64,000 bases of DNA, taken from Yoonia sp035117555. Its GTDB lineage: Bacteria > Pseudomonadota > Alphaproteobacteria > Rhodobacterales > Rhodobacteraceae. The notes beneath the pieces are model-generated. The model searched no databases. It saw only the letters and a list, made by a program, of their open reading frames with translations, and was not told the origin of the DNA. The DNA is taken from NCBI RefSeq assembly GCF_035117555.1, contig NZ_JAYKPK010000001.1:186001-250000 (forward strand). Reading direction: 5' to 3'. This document shows, in pieces, positions 42,027 to 50,789 of the stretch. A program made the position numbers and the translations under genes. Numbering within the stretch: the first letter of the stretch is position 1; each line of letters begins with the position of its first letter.

Positions 42027-43067
42027 ATGGCTGATTTCTTTTTCAACACCAATCTGGGCATCGTGCTGGTCATTCTGGGGCAATGTCTTCTGGTACTGAT
42101 CCCGCTGTTGGTCGCACTGGCCTTTCTGATGTATGCTGACCGCAAGGTCTGGGCCGCTGTCCAGATGCGGCGCGGCCCGAACATGGTCGGCCCTTTTGGT
42201 CTGCTGCAATCCTTTGCAGATTTCCTGAAATATATCGTCAAGGAAATCGTGGTCCCTGCGGGCGCAGATAAATTCGTGTTTTTCCTCGCCCCGATGATCG
42301 CCTTCGTGCTGGCCGTCATCACATGGGCGGTGATCCCATTCAACGATGGCTGGGTTGTCGCCGATATCAACGTCGCGATCCTGTATATTTTCGCGATCTC
42401 CAGTCTGGAGGTTTACGGCGTGATCATGGGCGGTTGGGCGTCAAACTCCAAGTATCCCTTCCTTGGCTCGCTGCGGTCTGCCGCGCAGATGATTTCGTAT
42501 GAAGTTTCCATCGGGCTGATCATCATCGGTGTGATCATCTCGACCGGGTCGATGAATCTGGGCGATATCGTCAATGCGCAGCGCGGTAATGCGGGGCTGT
42601 TCAACTGGTATGTCGTCGCGCATTTCCCGATGCTGTTTCTCTTCTTCATCAGCGCCTTGGCCGAAACCAACCGTCCGCCCTTCGATCTGCCAGAGGCGGA
42701 ATCAGAACTGGTTGCCGGCTATCAGGTCGAATATTCTTCCACCCCGTTCCTGCTGTTCATGATCGGCGAATTGATGGCGGTCGTGCTGATGTGCGCGCTG
42801 GTCAGCTTGCTGTTCCTCGGCGGTTGGCTGTCACCGATCCCCGGCCTGCCTGATGGCGTGCTGTGGATGGTGCTGAAAATGCTGTTGGTGTTCTTCATGT
42901 TCGCCATGGTCAAGGCCATCACGCCGCGCTACCGCTATGACCAGCTGATGCGGATTGGTTGGAAAGTCTTCCTGCCCTTGTCGCTCGCTTGGGTCGTTCT
43001 GGTGTCGTTTCTGGCGAAATACGAAGTGCTGGGGGGCTTTTGGGCCCGCTGGACAATCGGAGGTTAA
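42027..43067 (+). CDS. nuoH: NADH-quinone oxidoreductase subunit H
   Basis: 346-residue membrane subunit joining the hydrophilic arm and forming the quinone channel. Eight hydrophobic helices are evident. Signatures include YADRKVWAAVQMRRGPNMVGPFGLLQSFAD, FALAETNRPPFDLPEAESELVAGY (AETNRPPFDLPEAE) and the cytoplasmic loop TPRYRYDQLMRIGWK. Usual length. nuoI begins three bases after its stop. Confidence 0.97.
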   Translation: MADFFFNTNLGIVLVILGQCLLVLIPLLVALAFLMYADRKVWAAVQMRRGPNMVGPFGLLQSFADFLKYIVKEIVVPAGADKFVFFLAPMIAFVLAVITWAVIPFNDGWVVADINVAILYIFAISSLEVYGVIMGGWASNSKYPFLGSLRSAAQMISYEVSIGLIIIGVIISTGSMNLGDIVNAQRGNAGLFNWYVVAHFPMLFLFFISALAETNRPPFDLPEAESELVAGYQVEYSSTPFLLFMIGELMAVVLMCALVSLLFLGGWLSPIPGLPDGVLWMVLKMLLVFFMFAMVKAITPRYRYDQLMRIGWKVFLPLSLAWVVLVSFLAKYEVLGGFWARWTIGG

Positions 43068-43070
43068 GGC

Positions 43071-43571
43071 ATGACCAAGACCAATATGGACTATACCCGC
43101 GCTGCCAAATATTTCCTGCTGCAGGATTTCTGGGGCGGCTTCAAACTGGGGATGAAATATTTCTTCGCCCCCAAGGCGACGCTGAACTATCCGCATGAAA
43201 AAGGGCCGCTGAGCCCGCGTTTCCGGGGTGAACATGCTTTGCGCCGCTATGCCAATGGCGAAGAACGCTGTATCGCGTGCAAGCTGTGCGAGGCGGTCTG
43301 CCCCGCGCAAGCCATCACCATCGATGCCGAACCGCGCGATGACGGGTCGCGCCGCACGACACGCTATGACATCGACATGACCAAATGCATCTATTGCGGG
43401 TTTTGTCAGGAAGCCTGTCCCGTGGATGCCATCGTCGAAGGGCCGAATTTCGAATTCAGCACCGAAACCCGCGAAGAGCTTTACTACGACAAGGCCAAAC
43501 TGCTCGAAAACGGCGACCGCTGGGAAGCACAGATCGCCCGCAACCTCGAACTGGATGCACCTTACAGATGA
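43071..43571 (+). CDS. nuoI: NADH-quinone oxidoreductase subunit I
   Basis: 166-residue ferredoxin-like subunit with clusters N6a and N6b. Two C-x2-C-x2-C-x3-C motifs: C67, C70, C73, C77 (CIACKLCEAVCP) and C106, C109, C112, C116 (CIYCGFCQEACP). The N-terminal amphipathic region (FLLQDFWGGFKLGMKYFFAPK) contacts the membrane domain. Its stop overlaps the following CMD-type gene as ATGA. Confidence 0.98.
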   Translation: MTKTNMDYTRAAKYFLLQDFWGGFKLGMKYFFAPKATLNYPHEKGPLSPRFRGEHALRRYANGEERCIACKLCEAVCPAQAITIDAEPRDDGSRRTTRYDIDMTKCIYCGFCQEACPVDAIVEGPNFEFSTETREELYYDKAKLLENGDRWEAQIARNLELDAPYR

Positions 43572-43966
43572 GCGATCAGAACCCCTTTGAACAAATGATG
43601 AAGATGAGCCAGGACTGGGCCAAGTCGATGAATTTCGACATGAATGCCTTTACCCCCAAGGGGTTCGAGGCGCTCTGGCCGACAATGCCCAAGGACGCGA
43701 TGGAAATGTTCTTTGGCAAAGGCATCAACCCGGATGGGCTGGATGCGAAAACCCGGCTGTTGCTGACGCTCGCCGGTCTGACCGTGCTGGGCGCGCAGGC
43801 CGAGTCGCAAATTCGCCTGACCCTGCGCCATCTGGTCGAGGCCGGGGCAACCAAACAGGAAATCGCCGAAACCATCGCGCAGATGGGCATGTTCGCGGGT
43901 GTGCCCGCAATGACCAAGGCGATGGAACTGGCCAATGAGGTCTTGGAAAAGGACGACAACGCATGA
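43568..43966 (+). CDS. Carboxymuconolactone decarboxylase-like (CMD/AhpD fold) protein
   Basis: 132 residues. The core LDAKTRLLLTLAGLTVLGAQAESQIRLTLRHLVEAGATKQEIAETI is the CMD helical fold (LTLAGL ... LRHLVEAGAT). It has no cysteine at all, so the AhpD CxxC peroxidase centre is missing, and no aromatic pathway genes are close. The first 40 residues (QMMKMSQDWAKSMNFDMNAF) look like a phasin-style amphipathic helix. ATGA overlaps on both sides, with nuoI and nuoJ, tie it to complex I expression. Function unknown. Confidence 0.8.
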   Translation: MSDQNPFEQMMKMSQDWAKSMNFDMNAFTPKGFEALWPTMPKDAMEMFFGKGINPDGLDAKTRLLLTLAGLTVLGAQAESQIRLTLRHLVEAGATKQEIAETIAQMGMFAGVPAMTKAMELANEVLEKDDNA

Positions 43967-44568
43967 GTGTCTTTGCCTTCACCTTCTATCTTTTCGCCAT
44001 CACCACGGTTACGGGTGGGCTGTTCACCGTGATCAGCCGCAATCCGGTGCATTCGGTGCTGTGGCTGATCCTGGCCTTTCTGTCTTCTGCGGGTCTGTTC
44101 GTGACTTTGGGCGCAGAATTCGTCGCGATGCTGCTGATCATCGTCTATGTCGGCGCGGTCGCGGTTCTGTTCCTGTTCGTCGTGATGATGCTCGATGTCG
44201 ATTTCGCCCAGTTGAAGGCGGAAATGACGAAATATATGCCGCTCGCCCTGCTGATCGGCGTGGTGATCCTGATGCAATTGGCGATGGCCTTGGGTGTCTG
44301 GGGTTTCTCAGACGGTGTCGAAATGCGGATTGCCGCACCTGCGGGGGATATCGACAATACCCGCGCACTGGGGCTGATCCTGTTTGACGATTATATCCTG
44401 CTGTTCCAACTGGCGGGTCTGATCCTGCTGGTGGCGATGATCGGGGCGATCGTGCTGACGCTGCGCCACCGCGTGGATATCAAGCGCCAGAATATCCTGA
44501 ACCAGATGTACCGTGATCCGGCCAAGGCGATGGAATTGCGCGATGTAAAGCCCGGTCAGGGCCTGTGA
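43963..44568 (+). CDS. nuoJ: NADH-quinone oxidoreductase subunit J
   Basis: 201-residue membrane subunit with five hydrophobic helices. It contains the conserved NPVHSVLWLILAFLSSAGLFV helix pair and LLIIVYVGAVAVLFLFVVMMLD, the helix that carries the pi-bulge in known structures. AAIVLTLRHR-like GAIVLTLRHRVDIKRQ ends the last helix. Starts inside the CMD-gene stop. A 76-base gap with a hairpin separates it from nuoK. Confidence 0.96.
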   Translation: MSVFAFTFYLFAITTVTGGLFTVISRNPVHSVLWLILAFLSSAGLFVTLGAEFVAMLLIIVYVGAVAVLFLFVVMMLDVDFAQLKAEMTKYMPLALLIGVVILMQLAMALGVWGFSDGVEMRIAAPAGDIDNTRALGLILFDDYILLFQLAGLILLVAMIGAIVLTLRHRVDIKRQNILNQMYRDPAKAMELRDVKPGQGL

Positions 44569-44615
44569 AAATTTGCCGTTCCGGGTCTGTCCGGGGTGGT
44601 GACAACAAAGAATAT

Positions 44616-44637
44616 CGAAGCCTGCGCTTCGGAGGGA
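44616..44637 (+). promoter_or_regulatory. Hairpin abutting the nuoK ribosome-binding site
   Basis: CGAAGC-CTGC-GCTTCG (44616-44631) is a perfect 6-base-pair hairpin whose last base is the first G of the GGAGGG Shine-Dalgarno of nuoK (ATG 44645). It may control access to the site or protect a processed mRNA end. Confidence 0.45.
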
Positions 44638-44644
44638 CGAATGC

Positions 44645-44950
44645 ATGATCGGACTTGAACATTATCTGGCGGTGGCATCAGCGCTATTCGTCATCGGCAT
44701 CTTCGGGCTGTTTCTGAACCGCAAGAATATCATCATCCTGCTGATGAGCATCGAATTGATGCTGCTGGCGGTGAATATCAATCTGGTCGCCTTTTCTGCC
44801 TATCTGGGCGATCTGGTGGGGCAGGTCTTTACCTTGTTCGTGCTGACTGTCGCGGCAGCAGAGGCCGCGATTGGCCTTGCGATCCTTGTGTGTTTCTTCC
44901 GCAACCGCGGGACCATCGACGTTGAAGACGTCAACGTGATGAAGGGCTGA
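44645..44950 (+). CDS. nuoK: NADH-quinone oxidoreductase subunit K
   Basis: 101-residue, three-helix proton-channel subunit. MSIELMLLAVNINLVAF holds the conserved glutamate of helix 2 that lies in the central hydrophilic axis; VAAAEAAIGLAILVCFFRNR holds the second. GGAGGG lies 8 bases upstream of ATG 44645; another ATG at 44641 is out of frame. nuoL follows after 4 bases. Confidence 0.97.
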   Translation: MIGLEHYLAVASALFVIGIFGLFLNRKNIIILLMSIELMLLAVNINLVAFSAYLGDLVGQVFTLFVLTVAAAEAAIGLAILVCFFRNRGTIDVEDVNVMKG

Positions 44951-44954
44951 TCAG

Positions 44955-47024
44955 ATGGAAAGTATCATTCTTTTTGCCCCGCTGGTCGGTGCGATCATCT
45001 GCGGCTTTGGCTGGAAGATCATCGGTGAGACAGCCGCGCAATGGACCGCGACCAGCCTGTTGTTTCTGGCGGCGATCCTGTCTTGGGTCGTGTTCCTGAC
45101 CTTTGATCCGGCAGCCCATGCCAACGGCGGCTATGCCATCACGATCATGCGCTGGATCGACAGCGGCACCTTTGCCACCGATTGGGGCATCCGCATGGAC
45201 CGGCTGACCACGATCATGCTGATCGTGATCACGACCGTGTCGGCCTTGGTGCATATGTATTCCTTCGGTTACATGGCGCATGACGAGAATTTCAAAGAAC
45301 ACGAAAGCTATCGCCCAAGGTTCTTTGCCTATCTGTCGTTCTTTACCTTCGCGATGCTGATGCTGGTGACGGCGGATAACCTGGTGCAGCTGTTTTTTGG
45401 CTGGGAAGGGGTGGGTGTTGCATCCTACCTTTTGATCGGGTTCTATTATCGCAAGCCGAGCGCCAATGCCGCCGCGATCAAGGCTTTTGTCGTCAACCGT
45501 GTGGGAGATTTCGGCTTTCTGCTGGGGATCTTCGCGCTCTATCTGCTGACGGACAGCATCCGGTTTGACGATATTTTTGCCGCTGTGCCTGCGATTGCCG
45601 AAACCACGATCACCTTTCTGTGGCGCGACTGGAATGCGGCGAACCTGATCGCGTTCCTGCTCTTCGTCGGTGCAATGGGTAAATCCGCGCAATTGTTCCT
45701 GCACACATGGCTGCCCGATGCGATGGAAGGGCCGACACCTGTGTCTGCCTTGATCCATGCCGCGACGATGGTCACCGCCGGTGTGTTCCTTGTCTGCCGG
45801 ATGTCGCCCTTGATGGAATATGCACCAGAGGCGATGAATTTCGTCGTCTTCCTGGGTGCGACCACCGCGTTTTTCGCCGCGACCGTGGGTCTGGTGCAGA
45901 ACGATATCAAACGCGTCATCGCCTATTCGACCTGTTCGCAGCTTGGCTATATGTTTGTGGCTGCCGGTCTGGGTGTCTATTCGGTGGCGATGTTCCACCT
46001 GCTGACGCATGCGTTTTTCAAGGCGATGCTGTTCCTTGGCGCAGGCTCGGTCATTCACGCGATGCACCATGAACAGGATATGCGGAATTATGGCGGGTTG
46101 CGCCATAAGATCCCAAAGACTTTCTGGATGATGATGATCGGCACTTTGGCGATCACCGGCGTCGGTATTCCGTTGCTTTACGTGGGCTTCCCGATTGGTT
46201 TCGCCGGTTTCGTGTCGAAAGATGCCATCATTGAAAGCGCCTATGCCGGCACCGCAGGCGGCTATGCTTTCTGGATGCTGGTGATCGCCGCCGCGATGAC
46301 CAGTTTCTATAGCTGGCGTCTGATGTTCCTGACCTTCTACGGCACAGCGCGCGGTGACAAACACACGCATGACCACGCGCATGAAGCGCCCAACAGCATG
46401 ATGGTCCCGCTTTACGTGCTGGCCATCGGTGCGATTTTCAGTGGTATGGTCTGGTATGGTGGTTTCTTTGGCTCCAACGCCAAGGTCGGCGCCTTCTTTG
46501 GCGTGCCCTATGCGGCAGCGGAAAGCGAAGATCCCGAGGCCTATCCGCATTACAACCTGACCGGCATCCCCGGTGAAGGGGCGATCCACGCCGCCGAAGG
46601 CAACCATGTCCTGAACGATGCGCATGAGGTGCCGACTTGGGTGCGGCTCGCGCCGTTCATTGCGATGCTGGGTGGCTTGGCTTTGGCCTATCAGATGTAT
46701 ATCCGGCGGCCTGAACTGCCCGCGCAACTCGCTAAACAACAGGCACCGCTCTATAACTTCCTGCTCAATAAATGGTACTTTGACGAATTGTATAATTTCA
46801 TCTTCGTTCGGCCGGTGCTGGCCTTGGGACGCATCCTGTGGAAACAGGGCGATACCAATACGATCGACGGCGGAATCAATGGCATAGCCCTCGGGATCAT
46901 CCCGTTCTTCACGCGGCTCGCGGGGCGGGCGCAATCGGGCTACGTCTTTACCTATGCCTTCGCCATGGTGCTGGGGATCGCGGTGCTGATCACCATTGTG
47001 ACGCTGTTCGGGGGGGCAAACTGA
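44955..47024 (+). CDS. nuoL: NADH-quinone oxidoreductase subunit L
   Basis: 689-residue antiporter-like subunit at the distal end of the membrane arm. Signatures: GWEGVGVASYLLIGFYY with the key glutamate, FLHTWLPDAMEGPTPVSALIHAATMV, DIKRVIAYSTCSQLGYM, and the lateral helix and final transmembrane helix in the C-terminal 100 residues (YNFIFVRPVLALG ... AMVLGIAVLITIVTLF). About 16 helices expected. The nuoM start overlaps its stop codon (TGATG). Confidence 0.97.
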   Translation: MESIILFAPLVGAIICGFGWKIIGETAAQWTATSLLFLAAILSWVVFLTFDPAAHANGGYAITIMRWIDSGTFATDWGIRMDRLTTIMLIVITTVSALVHMYSFGYMAHDENFKEHESYRPRFFAYLSFFTFAMLMLVTADNLVQLFFGWEGVGVASYLLIGFYYRKPSANAAAIKAFVVNRVGDFGFLLGIFALYLLTDSIRFDDIFAAVPAIAETTITFLWRDWNAANLIAFLLFVGAMGKSAQLFLHTWLPDAMEGPTPVSALIHAATMVTAGVFLVCRMSPLMEYAPEAMNFVVFLGATTAFFAATVGLVQNDIKRVIAYSTCSQLGYMFVAAGLGVYSVAMFHLLTHAFFKAMLFLGAGSVIHAMHHEQDMRNYGGLRHKIPKTFWMMMIGTLAITGVGIPLLYVGFPIGFAGFVSKDAIIESAYAGTAGGYAFWMLVIAAAMTSFYSWRLMFLTFYGTARGDKHTHDHAHEAPNSMMVPLYVLAIGAIFSGMVWYGGFFGSNAKVGAFFGVPYAAAESEDPEAYPHYNLTGIPGEGAIHAAEGNHVLNDAHEVPTWVRLAPFIAMLGGLALAYQMYIRRPELPAQLAKQQAPLYNFLLNKWYFDELYNFIFVRPVLALGRILWKQGDTNTIDGGINGIALGIIPFFTRLAGRAQSGYVFTYAFAMVLGIAVLITIVTLFGGAN

Positions 47025-48565
47025 TGGGCAATATCCTGACGCTGACGACCTTCCTGCCTTTGCTGGGGGCGATCATTCTCGCACTTGGCCTGCGCGGCGA
47101 TGATGAAGCCGCACAGCGCAATGCCAAATGGGTGGCGCTGGTGACGACGGCGGTGACCTTTATCTGTTCGATCTTCATCCTGACCAATTTCGATCCGGCC
47201 AATATTGATTTCCAATTGGTCGAAACGGCAGATTGGATTTTCGGCTTGCAATATAAGATGGGCGTTGACGGCATCTCGATCCTCTTCGTGATGCTGACCA
47301 CATTCCTGATGCCTTTGGTGATCGCCTCCTGCTGGAACGTCACGACACGGGTCAAGGAATATATGATCGCCTTCCTGATCCTTGAAACGCTGATGCTGGG
47401 CGTCTTCCTCGCCCTTGATCTGGTGCTGTTCTATCTGTTCTTCGAGGCGGGGCTGATCCCGATGTTCCTGATCATCGGCATCTGGGGCGGCAAGGACCGG
47501 ATTTACGCATCGTTCAAATTCTTCCTCTATACCTTCCTCGGCTCGGTGCTAATGCTGGTCGCGATGGTGGCGATGTTCAGCGAGGCAGGGACGACCGATA
47601 TCCCGACTTTGCTGACCTTTAGCTTCGGGACCGAGGATTTCTCTGTCCTCGGCATCCAGATCGTCGGCGGCATGCAGACCCTGCTCTGGCTCGCGTTCTT
47701 TGCCAGTTTTGCAGTCAAGATGCCGATGTGGCCAGTGCATACATGGTTGCCCGATGCCCACGTGCAGGCCCCGACTGCGGGTTCTGTCGTGCTGGCCGCG
47801 ATCCTGCTGAAACTGGGCGGTTACGGCTTCCTGCGCTTCAGCCTGCCGATGTTCCCCGTGGGGTCCGAGGTGATGGGGCCGCTGGTGCTGTGGCTGTCGG
47901 CGATTGCCATCGTCTATACATCGCTGGTCGCTTTGGCGCAGTCGGATATGAAAAAGCTGATCGCCTATTCATCCGTTGCCCATATGGGTTTCGTGACGAT
48001 GGGGATTTTCAGCGCCAACCAGCAAGGTGTCGATGGCGCGATTTTCCAGATGATCAGCCACGGTTTCATCTCTGGCGCGTTGTTCCTCTGCGTCGGCGTG
48101 ATCTACGACCGGATGCACACGCGCGAGATTGACGCCTATGGCGGTCTGGTGAACCGGATGCCCGCCTATGCGCTGATCTTCATGTTCTTCACCATGGCCA
48201 ATGTCGGCCTGCCGGGGACATCTGGTTTCGTCGGTGAATTCCTGACGCTGGTCGGTGTGTTCCAGGTGAACACCTGGGTCGCATTGTTCGCCACATCGGG
48301 CGTGATCCTGTCGGCGGCTTATGCGCTGTGGCTTTACCGCCGCGTCGTGATGGGTGATCTGATCAAGGAAAGCCTGCGGTCGATCACCGATATGAATGGG
48401 CGTGAACGGGTGATCTTTGCGCCTTTGGTGGTGATGACGCTGCTCTTGGGCGTCTATCCGGCGCTGATCCTCGATATGATCGGGCCAAGCGTTGCGGCGC
48501 TGGTTGAAAATTACGATACGGCTTTGGCGGCTTTCCATGCTGCCAGCCAAGTCGCTGCGAATTAA
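47024..48565 (+). CDS. nuoM: NADH-quinone oxidoreductase subunit M
   Basis: 513-residue antiporter-like proton-pumping subunit. FFEAGLIPMFLIIGIWGG carries the conserved glutamate; AFFASFAVKMPMWPVHTWLPDAHVQAPTAGSV carries the lysine and proline break; SDMKKLIAYSSVAHMGFV is the third signature. Start ATG 47024 overlaps the nuoL stop and begins MGNILTLTTFLP; an upstream extension in frame lies within nuoL and is not needed. Confidence 0.97.
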   Translation: MGNILTLTTFLPLLGAIILALGLRGDDEAAQRNAKWVALVTTAVTFICSIFILTNFDPANIDFQLVETADWIFGLQYKMGVDGISILFVMLTTFLMPLVIASCWNVTTRVKEYMIAFLILETLMLGVFLALDLVLFYLFFEAGLIPMFLIIGIWGGKDRIYASFKFFLYTFLGSVLMLVAMVAMFSEAGTTDIPTLLTFSFGTEDFSVLGIQIVGGMQTLLWLAFFASFAVKMPMWPVHTWLPDAHVQAPTAGSVVLAAILLKLGGYGFLRFSLPMFPVGSEVMGPLVLWLSAIAIVYTSLVALAQSDMKKLIAYSSVAHMGFVTMGIFSANQQGVDGAIFQMISHGFISGALFLCVGVIYDRMHTREIDAYGGLVNRMPAYALIFMFFTMANVGLPGTSGFVGEFLTLVGVFQVNTWVALFATSGVILSAAYALWLYRRVVMGDLIKESLRSITDMNGRERVIFAPLVVMTLLLGVYPALILDMIGPSVAALVENYDTALAAFHAASQVAAN

Positions 48566-48576
48566 GGAAGCTGACC

Positions 48577-50022
48577 ATGATTGGCGCTGATATCCAGATC
48601 CTGCTGCCCGAGATCGTGCTGGCGGTTTACGCCATGCTCGCCCTGCTGGGTGCTGTCTATACGACCAAGGACGGGGCAGCCTCTTTGCTGACTTGGATGA
48701 CCTCGGGTCTGTTCGTGCTGCTGGCTTTGGCCATCGGGGTGAATGGGGCAGGGACCAATATCGCCTTTAACGGTATGTTCGTCGATGATGGTTTCGCGCG
48801 GTTTGCCAAGGTCACGATCCTTCTTTCCGCCGCCGTCGTGCTGCTGATGAGCGAAGGCTATATGCAGCGCCGTGGCCTGTTGCGCTTCGAATATCCGGTG
48901 CTGATCGCACTCGCCGTCGTCGGCATGATGGTCATGGTCAGCGCGGGCGATCTGATGGCGCTTTATATGGGGTTGGAGCTGCAATCTTTGGCGCTTTATG
49001 TCGTCGCCTCCCTGCGCCGTGACAGCGTGAAATCGACCGAAGCCGGGTTGAAATATTTCGTTCTTGGCGCTTTGTCCTCCGGTCTGCTGCTTTACGGCGC
49101 CTCGCTGACCTATGGCTTTGCTGGCACGACCTTGTTCACCGGCATTATCGCAGCCGCCGAGGGTGGCGCATCTTTGGGCCTGCTTTTCGGTCTGGTCTTC
49201 CTGATCGCCGGTTTCGCGTTCAAAGTGTCCGCCGCCCCGTTCCACATGTGGACACCGGACGTTTACGAAGGCTCGCCCACGCCGGTCACAGCCTTTTTCG
49301 CGACAGCCCCAAAAGTGGCCGCCATCGCGCTGTTCGCCCGCGTCGTGCATGATGCCTTTGGCGGGATCGTGGGTGAATGGCAGCAGATCGTCGCCTTCCT
49401 TGCCGTGGCATCTATGTTCCTTGGTGCCATTGCCGCCATCGGGCAGAACAATATCAAACGGCTGATGGCCTATTCATCAATCTCGCATATGGGGTTCGCG
49501 CTGATGGGTCTGGCCGCTGGCACGGTCGGCGGTGTGCAGGCGATGCTGGTCTATGTGGTGATCTATGTGACGATGAATATCGGCACTTTCGCCCTGATCC
49601 TGACGATGGAAAAAGACGGACGCCCTGTTACAGACATCACCGCGCTGAAATCCTATGCCAAGCGCCAGCCGCTTTTGGCCTTGGTGATGCTGGTGATGAT
49701 GTTCAGCCTTGCCGGCGTGCCGCCGATGCTGGGGTTCTTCGGCAAATATGCGGTGCTGCTGGCGGCCTATCAGGGTGGGCTGGCCTGGCTGGCGGTTGCC
49801 GGTGTGATCGCCTCGGTCATCAGCGCGTTTTACTATCTGCGCATCGTCTATTACATGTATTTCGGTGAAGACAGCCAAGCGCTCGATGGCCGCACGCCGC
49901 CCGTTTTGTGGGTGACAGCCGTGGTGACTGGCGCGATCATCGGGCTGGCGTGGATCCCCGGTGTCAACCTGTTCGGGTTGGACCCGATGGCCGCTGCTGC
50001 GGCTGCGACGCTTGTCAACTGA
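48577..50022 (+). CDS. nuoN: NADH-quinone oxidoreductase subunit N
   Basis: 481-residue antiporter-like subunit closest to the quinone arm. MALYMGLELQSLALYVVASLRRDS carries the conserved glutamate. KVSAAPFHMWTPDVYEGSPTPVTAFF and NNIKRLMAYSSISHMGFALMG are the other family hallmarks. Fourteen hydrophobic helices expected. Last of the core nuo genes. The reading frame of birA begins close to or inside its end. Confidence 0.97.
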   Translation: MIGADIQILLPEIVLAVYAMLALLGAVYTTKDGAASLLTWMTSGLFVLLALAIGVNGAGTNIAFNGMFVDDGFARFAKVTILLSAAVVLLMSEGYMQRRGLLRFEYPVLIALAVVGMMVMVSAGDLMALYMGLELQSLALYVVASLRRDSVKSTEAGLKYFVLGALSSGLLLYGASLTYGFAGTTLFTGIIAAAEGGASLGLLFGLVFLIAGFAFKVSAAPFHMWTPDVYEGSPTPVTAFFATAPKVAAIALFARVVHDAFGGIVGEWQQIVAFLAVASMFLGAIAAIGQNNIKRLMAYSSISHMGFALMGLAAGTVGGVQAMLVYVVIYVTMNIGTFALILTMEKDGRPVTDITALKSYAKRQPLLALVMLVMMFSLAGVPPMLGFFGKYAVLLAAYQGGLAWLAVAGVIASVISAFYYLRIVYYMYFGEDSQALDGRTPPVLWVTAVVTGAIIGLAWIPGVNLFGLDPMAAAAAATLVN

Positions 50023-50773
50023 CCGGACAGGACATGGGCACTGGCCGGAAGGCTATGGCCGCATTGTGCTGGACGAGGTCGACAGCACAATGGCAGAGGC
50101 CGCGCGCCGTGCGGCCCTGATCGACCAGCCGACATGGATCATGGCGCATGCCCAGACCGCCGCACGCGGCAGGCGCGGCAAGGTCTGGCAAACGCCTGCG
50201 GGCAATTTGAACGCGACCTTGATCTTCAAACCCGACGCCACAGCGGCAGAGGCGGCACGGCGGTCGTTTCTGGCCGCAAATGCGCTTTTCGCCGCACTCG
50301 CGATCTATGTGCCTGCCGAAAAGCTGGCGCTGAAATGGCCCAATGATGTGCTGCTCTCGGGTGGCAAGGTCGCGGGCATTCTGCTCGAAAGCAGCGGGCA
50401 GGGACCTTACATCGACTGGCTCTCCATCGGCATCGGCGTCAACCTGCGCCATGTACCTGACAATGTGACCGACGCGGCCTTTGCCCCCACCAGCCTGATG
50501 GCGGCGGGCGGCTGGGAGGTGGCACCGGGTGATTTCCTCGCCACGCTGGCCAATGCCTATGCCACGCAGGAAGCCAAGCTCAAGGAACTGGGGTTTGCCC
50601 GCATCCGGCAGGATTGGCTGAGCCATGCCGCAAGGCTGGGTGAGATGATCACCGCGCGGACCATGCGCGAAGAGATCAGCGGGATTTTCGACAGTATCGA
50701 TGAAGACGGCAATCTGGTTTTGATCTCCGGCACTGGCCCGCGCGCGATCTCTGCCGCGGATGTGTTTTTCTGA
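50012..50773 (+). CDS. birA: Biotin-[acetyl-CoA-carboxylase] ligase (no DNA-binding domain)
   Basis: Activates biotin as biotinyl-AMP and attaches it to carrier lysines, such as that of MccA in this window. About 253 residues with only the catalytic domain: LDEVDSTMAEAARR, the biotin loop ARGRRGKVWQTPAGNLNATLI, KWPNDVLLSGGKVAGILLE, and SIGIGVNLRH. The N-terminal helix-turn-helix of E. coli BirA is missing, so it is not a repressor. No in-frame ATG precedes the conserved core; TTG 50012 within nuoN is the best start, but it lacks a clear ribosome-binding site. Confidence 0.9.
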   Translation: MSTDRTGHGHWPEGYGRIVLDEVDSTMAEAARRAALIDQPTWIMAHAQTAARGRRGKVWQTPAGNLNATLIFKPDATAAEAARRSFLAANALFAALAIYVPAEKLALKWPNDVLLSGGKVAGILLESSGQGPYIDWLSIGIGVNLRHVPDNVTDAAFAPTSLMAAGGWEVAPGDFLATLANAYATQEAKLKELGFARIRQDWLSHAARLGEMITARTMREEISGIFDSIDEDGNLVLISGTGPRAISAADVFF

Positions 50774-50789
50774 AGGGGGAGGATGGCAC

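Noticed and set aside
44931..46934. Long open frame antisense to nuoL (667 codons)
   Set aside because: It is the mirror of a strong, fully recognised nuoL; its His/Arg/Gln-rich composition is what GC-rich antisense frames give, and it has no ribosome-binding site or family motif.
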